This document shows, one piece after another, positions 6,139 to 10,704 of a stretch of 10,704 bases of DNA (position 1 is the stretch's first letter; each line of letters opens with the position of its first letter). The stretch is from the NCBI GenBank assembly GCA_033761835.1, contig JANRME010000062.1, positions 1 to 10,704 on the forward strand, in the 5' to 3' direction. The notes beneath the pieces are model-generated. The model saw nothing but the letters and a program-made list of their open reading frames with translations, had not been told where the DNA came from and did not search any database. Position numbers and translations under genes: made by a program. The stretch is from JADJNW01 sp033761835 (GTDB lineage Bacteria; Bacteroidota; Bacteroidia; Chitinophagales; Saprospiraceae).

Positions 6139-6260
6139 GTTTATGAGCCTTTTGCAAATTCAGTTGAAATTTTTATGCATTTCTGATAGGGGTTGAATAG
6201 TCCTGCCACAAAAAGAACCATTCAACACCCCACCACTAATAGACATGAGAGAGACACGCC
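6139..6260. promoter_or_regulatory. Divergent control region between early and late units
   Basis: This is the only place from which both transcription units can start. It contains TTGCAA (6152) and TTGAAA (6164), which are -35-like on the plus strand, and on the minus strand TTGTGG followed 17 nt later by TATCAG, but no pair is close enough to sigma-70 consensus to be called. A 35-bp dyad lies near its centre-right. The terminal protein gene starts after a GAGAGAG ribosome-binding site. Promoters are surely present by logic of layout, but their exact positions are not readable. Confidence 0.65.
6192..6226. promoter_or_regulatory. 35-bp imperfect inverted repeat, candidate operator
   Basis: The left arm gttgaatagtcct (6192-6204) and the reverse complement of the right arm, gttgaatggttct (from 6214-6226), match at 11 of 13 positions, separated by 9 nt. 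The outermost 7 bp (GTTGAAT/ATTCAAC) are perfect. The arm centres are 22 nt apart, two turns of the helix, as expected for a dimeric repressor binding one face of DNA. It sits between the divergent operons. No T-run follows on either strand, so a terminator is unlikely. No regulator gene is recognised in the window for certain. Confidence 0.5.
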
Positions 6261-6971
6261 ATGCCATATATAGATAAATATCAGAAAATCCTCCCTTTCG
6301 TCAAACTAAATATTCCTCACAATAAAAAGAATTTTACGAAACAAGAAAAACGTAAAATTGATTATTATTATAAGTTGCTGAAACCAAAAGGATATTTAAA
6401 TAGAGAGAAAGAAGGGTATGTTATTAAAAATATTTCGCGCACGAAATATAAAAAGGCATTTAAAAACCAAAAGGCGATTATTGTAAACGTAGGGACAAAA
6501 GTAGAAAACGGCAAAATAACTACAAACACAAAAAACAAAGTAAAAATTCGCAACGGTAAAATTATTGTCGAATATCCAGACAAAACCACTAAAAGGCAGG
6601 TTGCTTACAATATAATACCTGACTGGAAACCAAAAGATTTCAGAAAACACATCAGGGAAGCGGTAGGCAAAATAAATAAAAATATGGTTATTGCCACAAA
6701 TGCAGGCGATACCGCCTTAATGTTTAAAAATCCCAAAATGCACACGGTAGCCGAAAAACTTGACGATTTATCAGATAGAATTTTGGCCATGGCAAATCGC
6801 TACACCGTTGAGTTTGAGGATGGCGAGCGTGAAAGTGCCCCCGAGGATTTTATGCAATATTTGACTATTTACGAGTCAAAAGAAGGCTTCCTACAAGATT
6901 TAAATTCGCAACTTCGCGCACCACGTAAAAGAAAATCCAAACGTAAATTGCGAAAAGGTAAGAGGTCATGA
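6261..6971 (+). CDS. Terminal protein (DNA-replication primer protein, PRD1-like)
   Basis: The 236-residue product would prime replication by offering a tyrosine hydroxyl to the polymerase and stay bound to the 5' DNA ends. It is very basic (Lys-rich throughout), ends in KRKSKRKLRKGKRS, much like the PRD1 terminal protein end YKRRQKRGYGS, and is close to it in length (259 aa). Residues DFMQY (196-200) align by eye with NKFMTY of PRD1, whose final Tyr190 is the priming residue, making Tyr200 the candidate (Tyr204 second). It precedes the polymerase with one small ORF between, as expected of the pair. The start follows GAGAGAG at a normal distance. PRD1 details are from memory. Similarity is low overall, so the call rests on context, charge and this motif. 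Confidence 0.8.
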   Translation: MPYIDKYQKILPFVKLNIPHNKKNFTKQEKRKIDYYYKLLKPKGYLNREKEGYVIKNISRTKYKKAFKNQKAIIVNVGTKVENGKITTNTKNKVKIRNGKIIVEYPDKTTKRQVAYNIIPDWKPKDFRKHIREAVGKINKNMVIATNAGDTALMFKNPKMHTVAEKLDDLSDRILAMANRYTVEFEDGERESAPEDFMQYLTIYESKEGFLQDLNSQLRAPRKRKSKRKLRKGKRS

Positions 6972-7141
6972 TATATAATGCCATTGTAAGAAAAGGAGCC
7001 GCATTTTACGATAAAAATAATCCTTGGCCTGAAAATCATGATAAAGGATTATTTAAAGGTTTAGATGGTAAAATATGGAACGTTATAAACCACGATAATT
7101 TTATTATATTTGAACAGAAAGTAGAAAAAATATTTTATTAG
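6968..7141 (+). CDS. 57-aa early protein between terminal protein and polymerase, unknown
   Basis: ATG 6968 overlaps the terminal-protein stop (ATGA) behind AAGAGGT, and the stop TAG shares its G with the polymerase ribosome-binding site GAGGT. The product begins MIYNAIVRKGAAFYDKNNPW and is a small mixed-charge, aromatic-rich soluble protein with a plausible beta hairpin at its C-terminal half (KIWNVINHDNFIIFEQKV). There is no cysteine motif or membrane segment. Tight packing on both sides argues that it is a real gene co-translated with the replication pair. Function unknown. Confidence 0.7.
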   Translation: MIYNAIVRKGAAFYDKNNPWPENHDKGLFKGLDGKIWNVINHDNFIIFEQKVEKIFY

Positions 7142-7151
7142 AGGTTCTGCC

Positions 7152-8768
7152 ATGCCTAAAAAATTTGCCGTTATTGACTGTGAAACCGACCCTTTTTCTG
7201 CTGGAAGGATACCGGAGCCATTTATATGGGGATATTACGCACCAGACGATGGATTTTTACATTTCAACCACGTAAACGACTTATTCGAGTTTTTGAAAGG
7301 TCAGGATGTGCGTTTATATGCACACAACGGCGGGAAATTCGATTTTCACTACATGCTAGACAAAATCCCTTCGTGGGAAAAAGTCATTATGATAAACGGG
7401 AGGCTGGCGCAATTTCGCATCGAAAAACTGGAATTTTGCGATTCATATTGCATTTTGCCCGTTCCATTATCGGCATACCAAAAAACAAAAATTGATTATA
7501 ATATTTTTGAAAAAGAAAACCGCCACAAACCCGGCAATATGGAAAAAATAACGGCTTATTTAAAAGACGATTGTGTCTTTTTATATGAATTAATTGATGA
7601 GTTTTTAAGCGAAAACGGTTTTTCACTCACAATCGCCAGCTCTGCAATAAAAAAGCTGCAAGCGATAGAAGGAATTAAAGTTGAGGACTCAGGCAGGGAA
7701 TTTTTCAATGAGATAAAACCATATTATTTTGGTGGTAGGGTTGAATGTTTTAAAAAAGGAATTATCAATGAAGAAGTGCAATATTTTGATATTAATAGTG
7801 CTTACCCCTATGCAATGAAACACGAACACCCAATAGGGGGATTTATTACTACTTACGAGAAAGAGCCAGAAATAAAGGGACACAATTTTTATAAATTTCA
7901 GGCCGAATCGTCAGGTGCTTTCCCTTTTCGCAATGACGATAAATCGTTAATTTTTCCGGCAGATAAAAATAATAGAATTTTTTGTTGCACGGGATGGGAG
8001 TTAATTGCTGCTCGCGAAACCAATCAACTTCGTAAAGTAATCCACATTGAACAGAAAGTGTTTTTAGAAACATGCAATTTCTCTAAATATGTTGATTATT
8101 ATTACACCATAAAAGCAACAAGCGCAAAAGGAAGCCCAGAAAACATTTTTGCAAAATTATATTTAAATTCGGCTTATGGCAAATTTGCTGCCGACCCTGA
8201 AAAATATAAAACAACGTACTTGTGTCCTTTAGAGGATTTTGATAATGCTTTATCACAAGGTTATTCTATTCATGGGGAATTGCATGACAGGCTTATTATT
8301 TCAAAAAGTAATGACGAATCAGAATGGCGTCACTATAACGTTGCAACAGGTGCGAGTATTACGGGATTTGTGCGTGCCTTTTTATTTCGTTCGCTACAAA
8401 AAGTCGAAAAACCGATTTATTGTGATACCGATTCAATTATTTTCAGTGGCAAGCATTCTCTGCAAATGGGAGAAAATCTCGGAGAATGGAAAAACGAAGG
8501 ATTATTTCACACGGGCGGCATCGGGGGTAAGAAAATATATGCCTTCAGAAATAACGCATATGATAAAATATCAACATCGGATTTAAGCGAAAACGCCGAA
8601 AAATTGCGTAAAAAATATCAAAAATTAGCCTGTAAAGGTTTAATTTTAAATTATGATGAAATTATAAGTGTCTGTAAAGGCAACACAATTTCAAAAACGC
8701 CCGATAATCCTATTTATTCAATTAAACGCGGCAAATATTTTTTGAAGAAAACTATTGCAATGACGTAA
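7152..8768 (+). CDS. Protein-primed family B DNA polymerase
   Basis: This 538-residue enzyme replicates the genome from a protein primer and proofreads. All motifs are visible in order: Exo I D9-C-E11, Exo II HNGGKFDF (58-65), Exo III Y136-x3-D140, the YFGG linker motif (192-195), motif A D213-INSAYP (213-219), motif B K335-LYLNSAYG (335-343), motif C YCDTDS (423-428, D425 and D427), and K461-x-Y463. About 110 residues separate motifs A and B, enough for the TPR1/TPR2 insertions of protein-primed polymerases. Length is near PRD1 polymerase (553 aa). It starts after GAGGTTCTGCC. Both exonuclease and polymerase active sites look intact, so it should be functional. Bam35/phi29-like enzymes are the alternative subgroup; the neighbour and size favour PRD1/autolykivirus types. 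Confidence 0.96.
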   Translation: MPKKFAVIDCETDPFSAGRIPEPFIWGYYAPDDGFLHFNHVNDLFEFLKGQDVRLYAHNGGKFDFHYMLDKIPSWEKVIMINGRLAQFRIEKLEFCDSYCILPVPLSAYQKTKIDYNIFEKENRHKPGNMEKITAYLKDDCVFLYELIDEFLSENGFSLTIASSAIKKLQAIEGIKVEDSGREFFNEIKPYYFGGRVECFKKGIINEEVQYFDINSAYPYAMKHEHPIGGFITTYEKEPEIKGHNFYKFQAESSGAFPFRNDDKSLIFPADKNNRIFCCTGWELIAARETNQLRKVIHIEQKVFLETCNFSKYVDYYYTIKATSAKGSPENIFAKLYLNSAYGKFAADPEKYKTTYLCPLEDFDNALSQGYSIHGELHDRLIISKSNDESEWRHYNVATGASITGFVRAFLFRSLQKVEKPIYCDTDSIIFSGKHSLQMGENLGEWKNEGLFHTGGIGGKKIYAFRNNAYDKISTSDLSENAEKLRKKYQKLACKGLILNYDEIISVCKGNTISKTPDNPIYSIKRGKYFLKKTIAMT

Positions 8769-8827
8769 AATTATGATAGATTGCAATTACAGTCGATTTT
8801 GACTGCAACTCATGGAAAGACAATTTT
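8769..8827 (+). other. 59-bp gap after polymerase with weak bulged hairpin
   Basis: TTGC (8781-8784) plus AGTC (8791-8794) can pair with GACTGCAA (8801-8808) across a 6-nt loop, leaving a 6-nt bulge on the left. No T-run follows, so it is not an intrinsic terminator. It could attenuate or protect the transcript between the polymerase and the small-gene part. The gap ends with the ribosome-binding leader CATGGAAAGACAATTTT, which recurs before the gene at 9007. Confidence 0.3.
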
Positions 8828-8989
8828 ATGCTTACAGAAATTATTTGTGGAACATATGAAAATTGTGTAAAAACTCTAAAAGAGTTAGATTCTCAAAATA
8901 TAGCCGCTATAGCTTTTAATGAGGATTATGATTACAATTATTATGGTACTACAATATTTGCTAGAGGCTGGGTTGTTTATCCAAAATAA
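8828..8989 (+). CDS. 53-aa acidic early protein, unknown
   Basis: The product begins MLTEIICGTYENCVKTLKEL and contains an acidic, Tyr-rich patch NEDYDYNYYG (31-40) followed by TTIFARGWVVYPK. A GGAAAG ribosome-binding site lies 7 to 10 nt before the ATG. It is acidic in contrast to the basic terminal protein and may be a single small alpha/beta domain. It lies between the polymerase and the SSB-like gene, in the same direction. No homologue is recognised. Small acidic early proteins of phages are often inhibitors of host or defence proteins, but nothing here shows that directly. Confidence 0.6.
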   Translation: MLTEIICGTYENCVKTLKELDSQNIAAIAFNEDYDYNYYGTTIFARGWVVYPK

Positions 8990-9006
8990 CATGGAAAGGC
9001 AATAAA

Positions 9007-9360
9007 ATGTCGAAAGTAGAAAAAATGTCAAAAGAAAAACCTAAGTTTAAAGTTGTCAAAAAAGTAACAGGAGTTCCTTTTTTGAAAATTGAAACACACA
9101 AACCTGTTTATGTGCGTTTTACCTCACCTATCACTGTCGGACAGATGAAGAAAAAAGAAGCGTTCTTTTCCACAGTAGATAATATGGAAACTGGTGAAGT
9201 GATGAAACTTTTAGTAAATAAAGTTTTATCGCGCCAACTTAACGAAAACTATCCAAATGATAGTTTTGTTGGAAAAACATTTGAAATCATTAAAGGTGAA
9301 AAGAAACAAGGAAACGAAAACGCCTATTATGAGTTTGAATTAACCGAAATTGAAATGTAA
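9007..9360 (+). CDS. Putative single-stranded DNA-binding protein
   Basis: The product is 117 residues from ATG 9007 (an internal Met7 is possible), with a basic Lys-rich N-terminus (1-22), then strand-rich sequence: VYVRFTSPITVG (34-45), EAFFSTVDNME, MKLLVNKVLSRQL (66-78), and an end DSFVGKTFEIIKGEKKQGNENAYYEFELTEIEM. The final VGK.FEI.KG.KK......YYEFE..EIE pattern is typical of small phage OB-fold-like ssDNA-binding proteins where a charged loop joins two strands. Strand-displacement replication by protein-primed polymerases needs such a protein, and PRD1 and phi29 encode one. The position soon after the polymerase fits. The ribosome-binding leader CATGGAAAGGCAATAAA repeats the one of the previous gene. 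The call is by pattern and context, not by a clear family match. Confidence 0.62.
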   Translation: MSKVEKMSKEKPKFKVVKKVTGVPFLKIETHKPVYVRFTSPITVGQMKKKEAFFSTVDNMETGEVMKLLVNKVLSRQLNENYPNDSFVGKTFEIIKGEKKQGNENAYYEFELTEIEM

Positions 9361-9454
9361 CAATAGCGCGGTACGGGTAAAGATTTGAGTTCTGTCTAAC
9401 GATTAAATGGCGTAAGGTGAAGTGAGCGCCAGCCGCAATAAAAGAGGTTTTGCC
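9361..9454 (+). other. 94-bp GC-richer gap with a possible hairpin
   Basis: This is the longest non-coding stretch in the rightward unit and is clearly richer in G and C than the genes around it. TGGCG (9408-9412) can pair with CGCCA (9427-9431) over a 14-nt loop. No convincing sigma-70 promoter, tRNA or T-run is seen. It ends with the leader GAGGTTTTGCC before ATG 9455, nearly the same as that of the polymerase gene. It may hold a small RNA, an internal regulatory element or the scar of an insertion. Confidence 0.3.
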
Positions 9455-9595
9455 ATGGATAATCGCACTAAAGGAATAAGATATTTCTATTGCTCTGAAT
9501 GTGACGAGCAACTAGATGAAAACGACTTTTTCTTAAATAAAGACAAATACGAACAAGTTTGCCCTTATTGCCAAAGTAAATTGGAGGATATATGA
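9455..9595 (+). CDS. 46-aa zinc-ribbon miniprotein
   Basis: The product begins MDNRTKGIRYFYCSECDEQL and ends VCPYCQSKLEDI. Two Cys-x2-Cys pairs (CSEC at 13-16 and CPYC at 36-39), about 20 residues apart, form a classical four-cysteine zinc ribbon. Such miniproteins bind DNA, RNA polymerase or other proteins; which one cannot be told. ATG 9455 has a strong GAGGT site, and the stop overlaps the next start (ATGA at 9592-9595). It is the best candidate in the window for a small transcription regulator, but the metal site itself is the only evidence. Confidence 0.72.
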   Translation: MDNRTKGIRYFYCSECDEQLDENDFFLNKDKYEQVCPYCQSKLEDI

Positions 9596-9792
9596 GTACA
9601 TATGACTCATTACGCAAAATTCGTGAACGTGCAACACTTGGTTTAAAAGAAGCGGATGAATTACCAATAGGCCAAGCCGCTAATATGCTTCGTGTTCATT
9701 ACGAATCCATACTTTCAATAGCAATTGATGAAATGCGTAAAATTGAACTTATGGAAGATTCCGAAGAAACTAACCGTTTATATCAGAGGTAA
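9592..9792 (+). CDS. 66-aa helical early protein, unknown
   Basis: The product begins MSTYDSLRKIRERATLGLKE and appears all-helical, with two amphipathic helices (about 3-20 and 27-58) joined by the loop DELPIGQ. It is rich in Glu, Arg and Leu and has no Cys. The start overlaps the zinc-ribbon gene stop, and GGAGGATAT precedes it, an excellent ribosome-binding site inside the upstream gene. The size and helical hairpin look suit a dimeric binding protein, but no family is recognised. Confidence 0.72.
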   Translation: MSTYDSLRKIRERATLGLKEADELPIGQAANMLRVHYESILSIAIDEMRKIELMEDSEETNRLYQR

Positions 9793-9793
9793 C

Positions 9794-9934
9794 ATGCGTG
9801 GACATTTTAAAGGTATTTTTCGTTTTCGCTTCTTGTATAACACTTGTCGCATGGTTGTATCTTTTATTTATCGTTTAAAACAACCTAAATTCTTTTGCAG
9901 TTGCGAAAGATGCAAATATTATTGGATAGATTAA
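9794..9934 (+). CDS. 46-aa basic cysteine-containing protein, unknown
   Basis: ATG 9794 is preferred to an in-frame ATG at 9725 because GAGGT lies 6 nt upstream and it avoids a long overlap with the preceding gene. The product begins MRGHFKGIFRFRFLYNTCRM and ends FFCSCERCKYYWID. It is strongly basic and aromatic in its first 33 residues and has CSCERC near its end, a possible metal-binding or disulfide cluster. It may contact nucleic acid or the membrane. It lies between two better supported small genes with gaps of one nucleotide. Confidence 0.55.
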   Translation: MRGHFKGIFRFRFLYNTCRMVVSFIYRLKQPKFFCSCERCKYYWID

Positions 9935-9935
9935 T

Positions 9936-10124
9936 ATGAGTAATCGTTACGAACCTTATAAAGAGCAACTTTTTACTTTAGAAATAAAAGTAAAAGACAC
10001 AATTACTTACAAAGAAACTGGCATTTATGATTTAAACATTGTAAAAGATAAAATTGAAGAATTTATGTTACTAAACAAACTAACTTGTAAGTATGTAAAT
10101 AAAATAATTATAGAAAGAGAGTAA
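9936..10124 (+). CDS. 62-aa early protein, unknown
   Basis: The product begins MSNRYEPYKEQLFTLEIKVK and has a beta-rich first half (QLFTLEIKVKDTITYKETGIY) followed by a helix (NIVKDKIEEFMLLNKL) and a last strand (CKYVNKIIIERE), a plausible small alpha/beta domain. It starts one nucleotide after the previous stop. No strong ribosome-binding site is visible before ATG 9936, so coupling is likely. The stop is directly before the next start (TAATATG). Function unknown. Confidence 0.68.
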   Translation: MSNRYEPYKEQLFTLEIKVKDTITYKETGIYDLNIVKDKIEEFMLLNKLTCKYVNKIIIERE

Positions 10125-10125
10125 T

Positions 10126-10287
10126 ATGACTAAAGAGGAAAAACTTACCAAAACTATCGAAAACACTCTAAACAATAGCAATCACACAAATTTAACTAAA
10201 AATGGTGCTATGAAGTTAGCGCGTGATATTTACGAATCAATTGAAAAAATGGAGAAAGACAGTGCAGAACCTATCACTAACAGTTAA
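10126..10287 (+). CDS. 53-aa helical early protein, unknown
   Basis: The product begins MTKEEKLTKTIENTLNNSNH and is polar and helical: helix about 2-16, an Asn/Thr linker (16-25), then helix about 28-44 (AMKLARDIYESIEKMEKD). AAGAGAG precedes ATG 10126 at a good distance. Its last 26 nt overlap the start of the next gene. The general look, a charged two-helix miniprotein, is shared with the 66-aa product at 9592. Function unknown. Confidence 0.62.
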   Translation: MTKEEKLTKTIENTLNNSNHTNLTKNGAMKLARDIYESIEKMEKDSAEPITNS

Positions 10288-10429
10288 ACTAAGAAACGAA
10301 AATCTGACAGGTGTTTATAAAGAAATACTTGTACCAGAAATTCCTCAATTAACACAAATTTTGCAACAACATCTTGGCGATTGGGCTGATGCTGTTAGCG
10401 AAGTTTCTATTGTGAAAGTATCACAATGA
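10262..10429 (+). CDS. 55-aa early protein with GTG start, unknown
   Basis: The start is taken as GTG 10262 because GGAG (10251-10254) lies 7 nt before it. An upstream in-frame GTG at 10223 has no such site and would add 13 residues lying fully inside the preceding gene. The product then begins MQNLSLTVKLRNENLTGVYK and continues with a helix (EIPQLTQILQQHLGDWADAV) and a last strand (EVSIVKVSQ), a small alpha/beta domain. The stop overlaps the next start (ATGA). Function unknown. Confidence 0.62.
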   Translation: MQNLSLTVKLRNENLTGVYKEILVPEIPQLTQILQQHLGDWADAVSEVSIVKVSQ

Positions 10430-10620
10430 GAAAATTTACAGAACACGATTCATATTTAATTATAAATCACGAAGGTAAGATAACAGACTTTATTGTTATA
10501 CCAAGCAATTGGGAAACTAATGAAAAAGACAAAATTCTATCTAAATACCCAATAACACTAAAAGTACAAACAAAAGATTGCTTGCAAACATTAGCAACGT
10601 TTGTCGAAATTTTCCGCTAA
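10426..10620 (+). CDS. 64-aa early protein, last gene of the rightward unit, unknown
   Basis: The product begins MRKFTEHDSYLIINHEGKIT and shows a beta hairpin (SYLIINHEGKITDFIVIP), a helical piece (NEKDKILSKY) and a final strand and helix (ITLKVQTKDCLQTLATFVEIF). The hairpin with a Gly turn and the overall order resemble a small alpha+beta binding domain. It starts within the ATGA overlap with the preceding gene and ends 31 nt before the operon terminator. No family is recognised. Confidence 0.68.
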   Translation: MRKFTEHDSYLIINHEGKITDFIVIPSNWETNEKDKILSKYPITLKVQTKDCLQTLATFVEIFR

Positions 10621-10651
10621 CCAAGTTCCCCCAGCCCTACACCGCCTATCA

Positions 10652-10684
10652 CCCGCCGTTTTCGCCAACGGCGGGTTACTTTTT
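10652..10684 (+). terminator. Intrinsic terminator of the rightward operon
   Basis: CCCGCCGTT (10652-10660) and AACGGCGGG (10667-10675) form a perfect 9-bp, GC-rich stem with a 6-nt loop (TTCGCC), followed within 5 nt by five T residues (10680-10684). Read on the minus strand, the hairpin is not followed by a T-run, so it acts mainly on rightward transcripts. Confidence 0.92.
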
Positions 10685-10704
10685 GTTAACTGGCGTGATT
10701 ATGG

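Noticed and set aside
5840..6196. A 118-codon plus-strand frame near the control region that might be an antisense early gene
   Set aside because: It is antisense to the 231-aa gene, lacks a good ribosome-binding site and reads as low-complexity Ser/Leu/Phe, the complement of the disordered segment.
8781..8808. Bulged hairpin after the polymerase as intrinsic terminator
   Set aside because: No T-run follows and the stem is short with a 6-nt bulge. Downstream genes run in the same direction with no clear new promoter.
8772..8827. Promoter after the polymerase gene, with TATGAT at 8772 or TTGACT at 8799
   Set aside because: TATGAT has no -35 element at a usable distance, and TTGACT is followed at 17 nt by AATTTT directly before the start codon. 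Neither makes a convincing pair.
5..10627. CCAAGTT shared near both ends (5-11 and 10621-10627) as a terminal repeat
   Set aside because: It is only 7 nt, in direct and not inverted orientation, and not at the very ends. This is expected by chance.
10652..10675. The end hairpin acting as a bidirectional terminator for both operons
   Set aside because: Only the rightward side has a T-run; leftward the stem is followed by TGATAGG.
1..10704. CRISPR array, tRNA gene or transposon
   Set aside because: No regularly spaced repeats, no cloverleaf-like element, and no transposase or integrase gene were seen on either strand.

Overview
The window looks like most or all of the genome of a tailless, membrane-containing bacterial dsDNA virus of the double-jelly-roll (DJR) lineage. 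The recognisable hallmarks are a 283-residue PM2-like DJR major capsid protein, a very small FtsK/HerA-type packaging ATPase, a series of tiny membrane proteins, a T4-type (GH24) lysozyme, and a protein-primed replication pair: a PRD1-like terminal protein and a family B DNA polymerase with every exonuclease and polymerase motif intact. There are no tail, portal, large-terminase, integrase or rolling-circle Rep genes and no tRNA genes. A Gram-negative host is likely given the PRD1/PM2/autolykivirus-like content, but this is inference.

Layout. Two divergent, tightly packed transcription units leave a 122-bp control region (6139-6260). The leftward (minus-strand) unit, 6138 to 1, holds virion and lysis genes in the order: 231-aa protein, packaging ATPase, two mini membrane proteins, major capsid protein, two tail-anchored membrane proteins, a 130-aa protein, another tail-anchored protein, two paralogous beta-rich (spike/vertex-like) proteins, a small beta protein, lysozyme, a two-TM holin-like protein and a membrane ORF running off the left edge. 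The rightward (plus-strand) unit, 6261 to 10620, is visibly more AT-rich. It holds terminal protein, a 57-aa ORF, DNA polymerase, a 53-aa ORF, a putative ssDNA-binding protein and then seven tiny ORFs, closed by a strong intrinsic terminator (10652-10684).

How it works together (inference). The rightward unit would be early: terminal protein and polymerase start replication with a tyrosine primer, the SSB-like protein coats displaced strands, and the small ORFs are likely host-takeover or counter-defence genes. The leftward unit would be late: DJR capsid around an internal membrane studded with small tail-anchored proteins, ATP-driven packaging, vertex/spike proteins for adsorption, and lysis by lysozyme plus a candidate holin. 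A 35-bp imperfect dyad between the two units is the best candidate for the switch.

Most unusual points. (1) A PRD1-style replication module is combined with a PM2-like capsid in a divergent gene order. (2) Terminal inverted repeats, which protein-primed linear genomes need, are absent from the window ends, while joining the two ends closes the left-edge ORF with a stop codon after one extra codon. (3) The Walker A region of the ATPase is encoded inside a 77-nt overlap with the upstream gene.
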